A stretch of DNA of 13,965 nucleotides from an uncultured Bacteroidales bacterium (lineage in GTDB: Bacteria > Bacteroidota > Bacteroidia > Bacteroidales > Lentimicrobiaceae), in contig CALMDN010000190.1 of assembly GCA_937864935.1 (NCBI GenBank), forward strand, positions 1 to 13,965, in the 5' to 3' direction. This document shows positions 1 to 6,723 of the stretch, piece by piece (within the stretch, counting starts at the first letter, position 1; each line of letters begins with the position of its first letter). Below the pieces are notes generated by a model that was given only the letters and a program-made list of their open reading frames with translations, had not been told where the DNA came from and ran no database searches. The position numbers were made by a program, and so were the translations under genes.

Positions 1-1
1 G

Positions 2-589
2 GGCAACCACGATGATTTCCTCGATGAATTCCTCCCGTTTGAGTTTGGCAGTTTTTCGATGATCCGCGATCTTATATACGAATCCAAGGGCCAGAAATAT
101 TATGTCTGCCATGGTGATGTGTTCGATTACATTACCACCCGGCTGAGGTTTGTGGCCATACTGGGCGATATCGGCTATACCCTGCTGCTGAGGATAAACC
201 GTGCCATCAACCGCTACCGCACCCGAAGGGGGCTTCCTTACTACTCCTTCTCACAGAAAGTAAAAAACAGGGTTAAACAGGCTGTTTCCTACATCAATGA
301 TTTTGAATCGGAGATGTGTAAAATCGCAGCCATCAAGGGTTGCCAGGGCGTTATCTGCGGCCACATCCACCATCCGGCCAACAGAATGGTCGACGGAATC
401 CATTACCTGAATTCAGGCGACTGGGTCGAAACCATGAGTGCGTTGACGGAAGATTTTAATGGAAACTGGGAGATTGTATATTATTCAGCCTGGGCGGAGC
501 AATATGTACCCGAAGACGATGAACAGATGGCTGAAGAAATCACCCCTGAACTCCTCCTGAGAAAGGAAATTCCCTACACATCGGTTTAA
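2..589 (+). CDS. LpxH-like metallophosphoesterase, 5' end outside window
   Basis: Calcineurin-like metallophosphoesterase resembling the UDP-2,3-diacylglucosamine diphosphatase (LpxH, COG2908) group, which removes UMP from the lipid A precursor at the inner face of the cytoplasmic membrane. The reading frame is open from base 2 and begins with the GNHDD metal-binding motif, so the ATG at 59 is internal and the true start lies upstream of the window. About 196 residues are visible. They include an HGD motif (visible residues 37-39), GHIHHP (120-125), which supplies metal-binding histidines, and an NSGDWVE stretch shortly after, typical of the C-terminal half of this family. The N-terminal DxHL and GD motifs would be off-window. 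Family assignment is firm, but the substrate is not: Bacteroidota carry several LpxH-like paralogues. A 251-base gap separates it from the zinc-ribbon genes, so it may be only a neighbour. Confidence 0.88.
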   Translation, partial: GNHDDFLDEFLPFEFGSFSMIRDLIYESKGQKYYVCHGDVFDYITTRLRFVAILGDIGYTLLLRINRAINRYRTRRGLPYYSFSQKVKNRVKQAVSYINDFESEMCKIAAIKGCQGVICGHIHHPANRMVDGIHYLNSGDWVETMSALTEDFNGNWEIVYYSAWAEQYVPEDDEQMAEEITPELLLRKEIPYTSV

Positions 590-594
590 AGCTC

Positions 595-615
595 TTTACC
601 GGAATAAACGGTAAA
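595..615 (+). terminator. Stem-loop after the phosphoesterase gene
   Basis: A perfect 7-bp inverted repeat (TTTACCG / CGGTAAA) with a 7-base loop begins six bases after the stop codon of the phosphoesterase. No clear T tract follows, so it is a weak terminator candidate or an mRNA 3'-end stabiliser. The rest of the 590-840 gap holds no convincing small gene. Confidence 0.35.
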
Positions 616-706
616 TCTGCCAATTCCTGAACCAGGGGATTGCAACCACTGCATCAAAAAATACCGTTTAAAATCCTATTTAGATTAATTACAAATAGAC
701 TCCGGC

Positions 707-739
707 TATTGCCAGAGGCAAACTGATATGGTATTTTTG
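707..739 (+). promoter_or_regulatory. Putative Bacteroidota-type promoter for the zinc-ribbon block
   Basis: TATTTTTG at 732-739 matches the Bacteroidota -7 consensus TAnnTTTG exactly. A TATTG at 707-711 lies 20 bases upstream, where the -33 element (TTTG-like) is expected. Transcription would start near 745, giving a leader of roughly 95 bases before the ATG at 841. The match is by eye; AT-rich DNA gives chance hits, so confidence is moderate. Confidence 0.42.
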
Positions 740-840
740 TTAATACTTAATTTCACCATTCAGCTTGTTTTTCTCTGCTTTGAGCCAGTGCCGGACAAAT
801 ATTCCCGAAGAAATTTTTATTAACCCATAAAAACAAGACC

Positions 841-1641
841 ATGAAATTTTGTACAAGTTGCGGAGCAGAATTAAAGCCAGGGGCAAAATTCTGCGCTTCC
901 TGCGGAACACCTGTCGGAACACCCGACGCACCCACCGTTCAGTCACCTCCACCCCCTCCGGTTTATCAGCAGCAGGAGCCGGTGTACAACCAGGCCAGGG
1001 AAGCGGGCAACACCTTTGCAAATGCCGTTTCGGGCAACACCAACCTGATTCAGCGGGTAATCGGAATCCTCATCAGGCCGAAACAGGAGTGGGCGGTGGT
1101 GGCAACAGAGCAACCCAACACCACAAAACTGATTGCCGGATATGCCCTGATTCTCGCCCTTATTCCTGCACTTTCGGCGCTGATCAAATTTGGGGTGATC
1201 GGATCTTCGTTCATGGGGTATACATACCGGAGCCTTTCAACCGGTATATCAACCGGTCTCATTCAGCTCCTGTCTGCGGTGATCGGTGTCTACCTCCTTG
1301 CCTGGGTTATCGATATGCTGGCCCCCTCCTTTGATTCTGAGAAAAACTTCGGACGCTCACTTCAGGTCGCTGTTTATTCAAGCACCCCGCAATGGGTTGC
1401 AGGGATTCTGCTGCTTCTGGGCAACTCCATGAGCATTCTGATTATGCTGATCGGGCTTTACGCAATCTATCTGTTTGCCGTCGGATTGCCACTGATCAAA
1501 AACACACCGCAACAGAAAGTGGTAGGGTATGTCGTTCTGACCATTATAGCCATGATCGTTATCGCAGTGGTTCTCGGTTTGGTTCTCGCAGCCGTTATGG
1601 GACTCTTCTTTGCCGGAGCGGCAGGCGGGTTCAATTTTTGA
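841..1641 (+). CDS. Zinc-ribbon Yip1-family membrane protein
   Basis: 266 residues. An N-terminal zinc ribbon has cysteines at 4, 7, 18 and 21 (C-x2-C-x10-C-x2-C). A Pro/Gln-rich linker (about 28-50) follows, then a hydrophobic domain from about 68 to the end with about five predicted membrane segments (near 98-118, 137-160, 183-200, 203-220, 229-257). The domain matches the bacterial Yip1 family by pattern: an IRPKQEW box before the first helix, and a polar YSSTPQW turn leading into a helix and a GLPLIKNTPQQK loop. Eukaryotic Yip1 proteins act in vesicle trafficking with Rab GTPases; the bacterial members have no established function. The ATG is preceded by an A-rich stretch rather than a Shine-Dalgarno site, as is usual in Bacteroidota. 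It is the first gene after the putative promoter and probably heads a + strand transcript. Domain call is confident; role unknown. Confidence 0.9.
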   Translation: MKFCTSCGAELKPGAKFCASCGTPVGTPDAPTVQSPPPPPVYQQQEPVYNQAREAGNTFANAVSGNTNLIQRVIGILIRPKQEWAVVATEQPNTTKLIAGYALILALIPALSALIKFGVIGSSFMGYTYRSLSTGISTGLIQLLSAVIGVYLLAWVIDMLAPSFDSEKNFGRSLQVAVYSSTPQWVAGILLLLGNSMSILIMLIGLYAIYLFAVGLPLIKNTPQQKVVGYVVLTIIAMIVIAVVLGLVLAAVMGLFFAGAAGGFNF

Positions 1642-1665
1642 AACTGACTGAATAGTAAGAAATAA

Positions 1666-1690
1666 GGGCCGATGGTCCTGCTGTCGGCCC
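1666..1690 (+). other. GC-rich stem-loop between two zinc-ribbon genes
   Basis: A perfect 7-bp inverted repeat, GGGCCGA (1666-1672) and TCGGCCC (1684-1690), flanks an 11-base loop. It lies 24 bases after one stop codon and 28 bases before the next ATG. No T tract follows on the + strand, so it may be a processing or stability element, or an attenuator that tunes the downstream four-ribbon gene, rather than a classical terminator. Confidence 0.45.
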
Positions 1691-1718
1691 AACTTATGAA
1701 TACAAATCACAAAGAGCT

Positions 1719-3254
1719 ATGAAATTCTGTCCACAATGCGGAGCAAACTTTGAACAAGGTGCCAGATTCTGTCAGGAATGCGGTTTCGACGCCCGCACCA
1801 TAGAACCGGAAAATCAGGAAACCTCCAAAGAGGCCCTGCCTGCGGAAACCGACCTTCCGGAGGTTGCATCCAACACAGCGGTGAAGTGCCGGCAATGTGG
1901 CAGCGCCATGGGCCCGGATGACAGGTTTTGTGAGCAGTGTGGGGCGGACAACGCCCTTCCGGCTGCTGAACCCCTGGCTGGAGTAGTTGCTGTGCCTGTA
2001 GTAGCGCAACCTGAACCCCTGGTTGCAGCAGTTGATGAACCGGTTCCTGCAGTTCAGCAGCCATCGGCAAATGCCGGTGGATTCTGCGAGGAATGCGGAT
2101 CTCCCATGGAAGAAGGGAGCAACTTCTGTGAACAATGTGGAGCAAATATGGCCCAAAGCAAAGCTGAGCCTGTTGCTGAACCTTTTATAAAGGAACCTGA
2201 CCCCCCTGTGGCAGTGGTTGATGAACCGGTTCCTGTAGCTCAGCAGCCCCCGGCGAATTCCGGCGGATTCTGCGAGGAGTGCGGATCTCCCATGACAGAA
2301 GGAAGCATCTTCTGCGAACAATGCGGTCACAAAAACGGAGAGGAAGTCACCCCTGCACCTCCCCCGGTTCAGGAAACTAAAGCAGCCTTTACCCCACCGC
2401 CCGTTGCTCCACCACCCCCGCCTCCGGCACCAAGCAAAGCTGAAAAACCAGCGCAGGTTAAGCCGGTCAGCCCAGTTCAGCAGGCAGACAAAAAGAGCAG
2501 GAAGGGAATCCTGCTGCCGGTGCTGATTGTGGCCGGAGTATTGGTTCTTGGAGCAGGCGGCTGGTTTGCCTGGAATAAATTCCTGAAAAAATCCGGAGAG
2601 CCGGTAGCCGATACCGCTGCTGTGGCTGTGGTACCCGAAGCTGAAATTACAGATGATTTTATTGTGGAAGATACTGCCCGGCAGACGGAAGTCCCCGTTG
2701 CGGAACCTGTGGTTACAGCACCGGTAAAGGAAACCACCAAACCGGCTGCCAACAGACAGAATACACAAAAGAAAACACCACCGGCCAAAAAAGCAACTGA
2801 GCCAAAGAAAACGGAACCTACCCCCCAGGAGCCGGCTCAGACCAACGAACCCCTGAAAGTGAAGATCAAACCCTCAGGTTCAAAAAGCGGTCGTACCATA
2901 CTCAGTATCCACAACACCGATGAGGCAAAAAGCGGACCGCTGTTCGCCAGCAAACTCAAGCTCGACAAAGCCTTTGTCATCACAAAAATCACCACTTACC
3001 ACCATAACTGGGGCAAAGGAGCCCAACCGGGAACCATCGCACTGCAGCGCAAAAAGGAGACTTTCGGGCCCTGGCAGGCAAGAGGTGTTCAGGGCGACGA
3101 TGGCACACCCAACGGCAAATGGATTTGTGAGCCCAACGTGAGGCTGGAAGAGGGAACCTACAAAGTGGAGGTTTCTGACGAGAAATCATGGTCATACAAC
3201 GGGCAGTCGGGACAAAAGGGATTTGTGGTGATCGAGGGTTACGAAGCCGATTAG
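1719..3254 (+). CDS. Four-zinc-ribbon single-pass membrane protein with C-terminal extracytoplasmic domain
   Basis: 511 residues. Four zinc ribbons have cysteines at 4/7/18/21, 57/60/71/74, 123/126/137/140 and 184/187/198/201, all with the same spacing. They are joined by Ala/Pro/Glu/Val-rich linkers; a proline tract (about 225-238) follows. Basic residues (KKSRK, 258-262) precede one membrane helix at about 264-286, so by the positive-inside rule the ribbons are cytoplasmic and the C-terminus is outside. A second low-complexity Thr/Pro/Lys linker (about 295-375) leads to a compact domain at about 378-508. That domain is rich in Gly, Trp and aromatic residues and contains GPWQARG, then GTYKVEVSDEKSW and a final WSYNGQSGQKGF stretch. 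I do not recognise it with certainty; the W..N..SG..G ending recurs in uncharacterised secreted proteins, so a beta-rich binding domain is my guess. Ribbons 3 and 4 are a recent tandem duplication. The next gene starts one base after the stop, implying co-transcription and probably translational coupling. Confidence 0.9.
   Translation: MKFCPQCGANFEQGARFCQECGFDARTIEPENQETSKEALPAETDLPEVASNTAVKCRQCGSAMGPDDRFCEQCGADNALPAAEPLAGVVAVPVVAQPEPLVAAVDEPVPAVQQPSANAGGFCEECGSPMEEGSNFCEQCGANMAQSKAEPVAEPFIKEPDPPVAVVDEPVPVAQQPPANSGGFCEECGSPMTEGSIFCEQCGHKNGEEVTPAPPPVQETKAAFTPPPVAPPPPPPAPSKAEKPAQVKPVSPVQQADKKSRKGILLPVLIVAGVLVLGAGGWFAWNKFLKKSGEPVADTAAVAVVPEAEITDDFIVEDTARQTEVPVAEPVVTAPVKETTKPAANRQNTQKKTPPAKKATEPKKTEPTPQEPAQTNEPLKVKIKPSGSKSGRTILSIHNTDEAKSGPLFASKLKLDKAFVITKITTYHHNWGKGAQPGTIALQRKKETFGPWQARGVQGDDGTPNGKWICEPNVRLEEGTYKVEVSDEKSWSYNGQSGQKGFVVIEGYEAD
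2031..2323 (+). repeat. Tandem duplication of a linker-plus-zinc-ribbon unit
   Basis: Two diverged copies, about 2031-2137 and 2217-2323, are offset by 186 bases (62 codons), which keeps the frame. Each encodes a VDEPVP linker followed by a GGFCEECGSPM..EGS.FCEQCG ribbon. Long stretches are identical, for example GTTGATGAACCGGTTCCTG and GCGGATCTCCCATG; most differences appear to be synonymous or fall in the linker. This marks ribbons 3 and 4 of the four-ribbon protein as the youngest pair. Confidence 0.85.
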
Positions 3255-3255
3255 T

Positions 3256-4029
3256 ATGGATGTTTCAGGCATCAGACCGGTAAACCACCAATGGCGGGTG
3301 GTCAGAATCTGGACAGTACTGATGGCGCTGTTTCTGTTTGCCTGTTTCGTGCCGGGAATTGTCGGACTCGATGGTATGGATGGAGGTTTTGCCATCATCA
3401 CCATCAGTGGTATGATTGTAGTCTCCGGGCTCATTACCCTGGCTTTCTATATTCCCAGGGCCCGCCGGCTTGACCGGATGCTGAATCACGACAATTTTCT
3501 GGCTGCCTGGTTGCTGAGCAGGGAAGACTGGGAAAAATACCTTGCACACGATTTGTCGGAAGACCGGAGTATCAGCAATTCGACCTACCTGCTGATTACC
3601 GTCATTTCGCTGGTGGTTGGTGCATTTCTCGTGGTTGTATCGGGCGATTTTCTCTTTGTGATCATCATTCTTGGCATCATCGCCTTTCTGAGTCTGCCGG
3701 CTTTTATCTTCCCGTTGCTGCGGAACCGCCGCAAACGCCTTAGCCCGCCGTTGGTCATGATCGGTGAAAACGCTGCCTATGTGGGTGGCTCATTTTCAAA
3801 CTGGGGCAGTATGGGGGCCAGCCTGATCGCTTCATCGCTCGATCTTTCGGTAAAACCTGCGATACTGACCCTCTCGGTGCAGTATCCTACCCGGACAGGG
3901 ATGAGCGAAGATCAGGTCCGGTTGCCGGTGCCTGCAGAAAAACTCCCTCTGATACCCGGGCTACTTGATAAACTTGGACTGAGCCCCGAAGGCCAGCCAC
4001 CGGTGTTTGAAGAATCCCCGAACAATTGA
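3256..4029 (+). CDS. Four-helix membrane protein, ribbon-less paralogue of the gene at 5719-6633
   Basis: 257 residues, unrecognised family. Predicted membrane segments lie near 18-37, 45-66, 110-128 and 133-155. A cytoplasmic-looking stretch between helices 2 and 3 contains AAWLLSREDWEKYLAHDLSEDR, and a soluble C-terminal part (about 165-257) contains YPTRTG and VRLPVPAE. The - strand gene at 5719-6633 has the same plan and near-identical signature blocks (PGIVGLDGMDGGFA here, PGIIGLDGFDGGFA there; W..Y/F...D.sED; MPTRNG; ARVPVPEG), so the two are clear paralogues. The other copy carries an N-terminal zinc ribbon; this one has none and starts just before the first helix. It follows the four-ribbon gene after a single base, so the ribbon may be supplied in trans by that partner. 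No Shine-Dalgarno is visible, consistent with coupled translation. Existence is near certain; function unknown. Confidence 0.88.
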   Translation: MDVSGIRPVNHQWRVVRIWTVLMALFLFACFVPGIVGLDGMDGGFAIITISGMIVVSGLITLAFYIPRARRLDRMLNHDNFLAAWLLSREDWEKYLAHDLSEDRSISNSTYLLITVISLVVGAFLVVVSGDFLFVIIILGIIAFLSLPAFIFPLLRNRRKRLSPPLVMIGENAAYVGGSFSNWGSMGASLIASSLDLSVKPAILTLSVQYPTRTGMSEDQVRLPVPAEKLPLIPGLLDKLGLSPEGQPPVFEESPNN

Positions 4030-4090
4030 TGCGCTCACGCTTAACAGGAGAAACTAAAAAATACAATAATAACCTATAAAACAGAACATT

Positions 4091-4945
4091 ATGGCTTTTT
4101 GTGGAAACTGCGGAACGCGCCTGAAGGATGGTGCGGTTTTTTGTCATGAATGCGGATCGAGGCAGGATATTGGCGCTGCACCTCCTGTTCAGCCAACCAT
4201 GCAACCCCAGGCACCGCCACAACCGGTGTATCAGGCACCTCCACCCGCTCCGGCCGTACCTTCACTTCTGAACTTCAGCGTGGAGGAAAAACAGATGCTG
4301 AAAATGGTGAAGGTAGAGATGCAGAACGCTTCATTCCGCTGTGAATCGGGTGCCATGTATTACATGCAGGGTAACCTTCAGCTTGAGTCAAAAATGCCCT
4401 CGGCCGGCGGATTGCTGAAATCAATGGTTACCCGGGAAAGTGCTTTTAAACCAACCATCTCAGGCTCCGGAACCGTGTATCTCGAACCCAGCTTTGGTGA
4501 ATTTACCATTATGGAACTTCGCAACGAAACCTGGATTCTGGATAAGGGGGCGTATTATGCCTCTGAGATGGGTATTGAAATCAGCATGTGGACCAACAAG
4601 GCTGTCAGCGGGTTTTTCTCTGGTGAGGGATTTTTCCAGACACAGGTATCGGGCAGCGGCAAACTGGTGATTGTATCAAACGGGCCACTGGAAGAAATCA
4701 ATCTGGTGAATGACCGCCTTGTGGTTGATGGATCCTTTGCAGTAGCCCGTACTGCCGGCATTGAATTTACGGTGAATAAGGCCAGCAAAGGACTGTTCTC
4801 AACCTTTACCTCGGGCGAAGGCATTGTAAATACCTTCACAGGTACAGGAAAAGTTCTGCTGGCACCGGCAGCCAACCGTTACATTACGATGGTCAGATAC
4901 CTGTCAAGCATTCACACCAGGGTGATGCAGATCAAAAACTCCTGA
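4091..4945 (+). CDS. Zinc-ribbon AIM24-family protein
   Basis: 284 residues. A zinc ribbon with cysteines at 4, 7, 18 and 21 is followed by a Pro/Gln-rich linker (about 30-57) and an AIM24 domain (about 72-260). The domain shows the family's repeated beta-strand signature: an ESGAMYYMQGNL segment, GGLLKSMVTRES, FKPTISGSGTVYLEP, WILDKGAYYAS, GFFSGEGFFQTQVSGSGKL and a second GLFSTFTSGEGI...GTGKVLLAP repeat. AIM24 proteins form all-beta folds; the yeast member is mitochondrial and affects inner-membrane organisation, while bacterial members are uncharacterised. No membrane helix or signal peptide is seen, so this is the one ribbon protein here likely to be soluble and cytoplasmic. It lies 61 bases after the four-helix gene and is the last gene of the + block. 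Domain assignment is strong. Confidence 0.93.
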   Translation: MAFCGNCGTRLKDGAVFCHECGSRQDIGAAPPVQPTMQPQAPPQPVYQAPPPAPAVPSLLNFSVEEKQMLKMVKVEMQNASFRCESGAMYYMQGNLQLESKMPSAGGLLKSMVTRESAFKPTISGSGTVYLEPSFGEFTIMELRNETWILDKGAYYASEMGIEISMWTNKAVSGFFSGEGFFQTQVSGSGKLVIVSNGPLEEINLVNDRLVVDGSFAVARTAGIEFTVNKASKGLFSTFTSGEGIVNTFTGTGKVLLAPAANRYITMVRYLSSIHTRVMQIKNS

Positions 4946-4957
4946 TCGGGAAACTAC

Positions 4958-4975
4958 GTTCTGTCAAACCAGAAC
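4958..4975. terminator. Stem-loop between convergent genes
   Basis: A perfect 6-bp inverted repeat, GTTCTG (4958-4963) and CAGAAC (4970-4975), with a 6-base loop sits inside the 38 bases separating the two convergent coding regions. There is no long T tract on either strand, so it is a weak candidate for a bidirectional terminator, called mainly on position. Confidence 0.35.
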
Positions 4976-4983
4976 CAACGGAA

Positions 4984-5589
4984 TCAATGCTGTTCCGGTA
5001 TCTGAAATGTAATTTTCCAGGCTCCGCGCAAATCCCCTTCCTTGTATCCGGTGGCATTGTCAGCCGGATACTTTTGCTTTATCACATCCAGGATGTTGCG
5101 GTCAATCTGGCCATTTTCGCTTCCATGACAATTGAGGCAGGAGGCCATGCCGATTTTGATGGGTTTGTAATAAACGATGCTGCCAGCGTCACTGGTCACC
5201 ACCGGCTTTGCCTGCCCGGATGACATCATACCCTCCAATACCGGCAGATCACTCTCCGTTGGCTTATTTGCCGGATTGCGGAATCTGTCAGAAATCCGCT
5301 GAATACGGCAATTGTAGATTGCTGACAGGGAATCAGTAAGCGGCATGGCCCGTTCGTTGCAGAACTCAACGGCATACACTGCTCCTCCGGCTTTTGTTGC
5401 CTGCATTACATTTTTGAGCAGTACTTCCTGCATTATCCGGGTGATGGAGTCCCCGGATTTCATATAAGCAATTGTATCTATGCTATCCGGTGCTTCCTGC
5501 CCGGATTGCTGTCTGCTGCTGCAGGAAGCCGCAACCAGCAATGCAACCATAGCTGAAAAGAAGTATGTGGCGTTTATTTTCATGATCAT
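4984..5589 (-). CDS. DUF3365-type c-haem lipoprotein
   Basis: 201 residues from the first ATG, 199 from a second in-frame ATG two codons later (5583), which begins MKINATYFF and is equally plausible. A hydrophobic signal segment ends in a lipobox (AASC, Cys23), so the protein should be lipid-anchored. The body carries the pattern of DUF3365 (Tll0287-like) domains: VYAVEFCNERA, ISDRFRNPANKP, then SIVYYKPIKIGMASCLNCHG with a CLNCH haem c attachment motif at 151-155, and a closing AWKITFQIP. Such domains are periplasmic haem sensors or electron carriers, often fused to signalling proteins; here the domain stands alone. It is the last gene of the - block, 129 bases after the stop of the zinc-ribbon membrane protein. 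The downstream partner that would read a haem or redox signal is not evident. Confidence 0.9.
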   Translation of the reverse strand: MIMKINATYFFSAMVALLVAASCSSRQQSGQEAPDSIDTIAYMKSGDSITRIMQEVLLKNVMQATKAGGAVYAVEFCNERAMPLTDSLSAIYNCRIQRISDRFRNPANKPTESDLPVLEGMMSSGQAKPVVTSDAGSIVYYKPIKIGMASCLNCHGSENGQIDRNILDVIKQKYPADNATGYKEGDLRGAWKITFQIPEQH

Positions 5590-5718
5590 TTGTATTTGTT
5601 ATCTGGCTTAAAGTTCTGTTAATTTTCTGAATCTTTCGGATTTCTCAGTTGGTTGAGCAACGATTTCCTGCTTTTATGAAAGGATATACCCTCTTTTTCT
5701 GGTGAATACCGGATTCCC

Positions 5719-6633
5719 CTATGCCCCCGGCCCGTTGTGATCTTCTGCTGATCCGGTAATCCTGGCAAAATATTCAAACACCAGTTGGGCTTCGGCAGCC
5801 ATCCCTTCCGGAACAGGTACCCTGGCAATCTGCTGATCGCGCCCGTTACGGGTTGGCATGGAATAGGTGAATTCAATCATGCGGGTGCCGGGGTTCTCAT
5901 CATTCCAGCAGACTGCGTCGAGTGAGGCACCCAGCTTCACCCACAGATGAAACATACGGCCAACAATAACCCCTTTTTCAGAAATCAGCGCCTGTGGTTT
6001 CGACTTGCGTAATTTTTTCAGCCTGAAGTAAGGGGCAACAAACGCGATAACGGCCACAAATGCAATCAGTCCGAGAACAATCTCCGCGATCAGGATATCC
6101 TGATACCTGATGGTGAGCAGAATACCTATCACCACCGATATGCCCGATATGATGTAAAAGATCGTCCTTTTAACCTTTTTATCTTCGGCAAAATCACCCT
6201 CCACAAAACGGGTCCACTCATCAGGATGGTAGAACCAGACCGCGATCCGGCCTTCGCCCGAAAGAATGCTGTCGAGCTGCTTTGCCCTTGAACGGTAGAT
6301 GAAGATGATGATCACACTCATGATAACCATGAAAAACGACACAAACCCCAGCGCAAAGCCCCCATCAAAACCATCCAGTCCGATGATTCCGGGCAGGAAA
6401 ATCAGGAATATGAAAACAAAAAGCAGAAAAACCCAGAGGTTCATGATGCGTCGCTGAGTATTCTTCATCTCGAACTTATTTCCATCTGTGGGCTTCAACT
6501 CCGATCGCGAATTTTCTGTGCGCGGGCGTGCGACCGCCTCATCAACAGCCGGCGCTTCGATTTTTTGTCCACAATGGTTGCAGAATTTTGCACCGGATTT
6601 CAGCGGAGTTCCGCAATAGTTACAATAGCTCAT
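5719..6633 (-). CDS. Zinc-ribbon four-helix membrane protein
   Basis: 304 residues, unrecognised family. An N-terminal zinc ribbon (cysteines 4, 7, 18, 21) is followed by a charged linker (about 26-60), then helices near 65-85, 92-113, 157-174 and 180-203 and a soluble tail (about 215-304). From residue 57 onward it is a paralogue of the protein encoded at 3256-4029: both have a PGI.GLDG.DGGFA block at the end of helix 1, a basic RSRAKQLDSIL segment after helix 2, W....FVEGDFAEDK before helix 3, and MPTRNG...VPVPEG in the tail. The two genes lie on opposite sides of the convergence point. The ATG at 6631-6633 is supported because the ribbon begins three residues later. Gaps are 90 bases on the 5' side and 129 bases on the 3' side, so co-transcription with neighbours is likely but not certain. 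Confidence 0.9.
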   Translation of the reverse strand: MSYCNYCGTPLKSGAKFCNHCGQKIEAPAVDEAVARPRTENSRSELKPTDGNKFEMKNTQRRIMNLWVFLLFVFIFLIFLPGIIGLDGFDGGFALGFVSFFMVIMSVIIIFIYRSRAKQLDSILSGEGRIAVWFYHPDEWTRFVEGDFAEDKKVKRTIFYIISGISVVIGILLTIRYQDILIAEIVLGLIAFVAVIAFVAPYFRLKKLRKSKPQALISEKGVIVGRMFHLWVKLGASLDAVCWNDENPGTRMIEFTYSMPTRNGRDQQIARVPVPEGMAAEAQLVFEYFARITGSAEDHNGPGA

Positions 6634-6723
6634 TCAAGTGTTATTTAAATTAAGCTTCAGCTATAACCTATGCAATCAAACCATTTATCATGGTTATAAA
6701 CTGTATTTTCTGCCTTATCCGGA

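Noticed and set aside
59..61. ATG at 59 as the start of the phosphoesterase
   Set aside because: The frame is open to base 2 and encodes the GNHDD motif upstream, so the gene starts outside the window.
1707..2768. Long open frame (353 codons) on the - strand opposite the four-ribbon gene
   Set aside because: It is antisense to a well-supported gene with four intact zinc ribbons; its Cys/Arg/Phe-rich product is the complement shadow of repeated Pro/Glu/Ala codons.
5704..5716. Near-palindrome GAATACCGGATTC downstream of the ribbon four-helix gene as a terminator
   Set aside because: Only four paired bases at each arm with a five-base centre and no adjacent T tract; too weak to call.
6679..6695. 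AACCAT/ATGGTT inverted repeat upstream of the ribbon four-helix gene as an operator
   Set aside because: Six AT-leaning base pairs in an AT-rich gap, with no second copy elsewhere that I found and no promoter consensus beside it.
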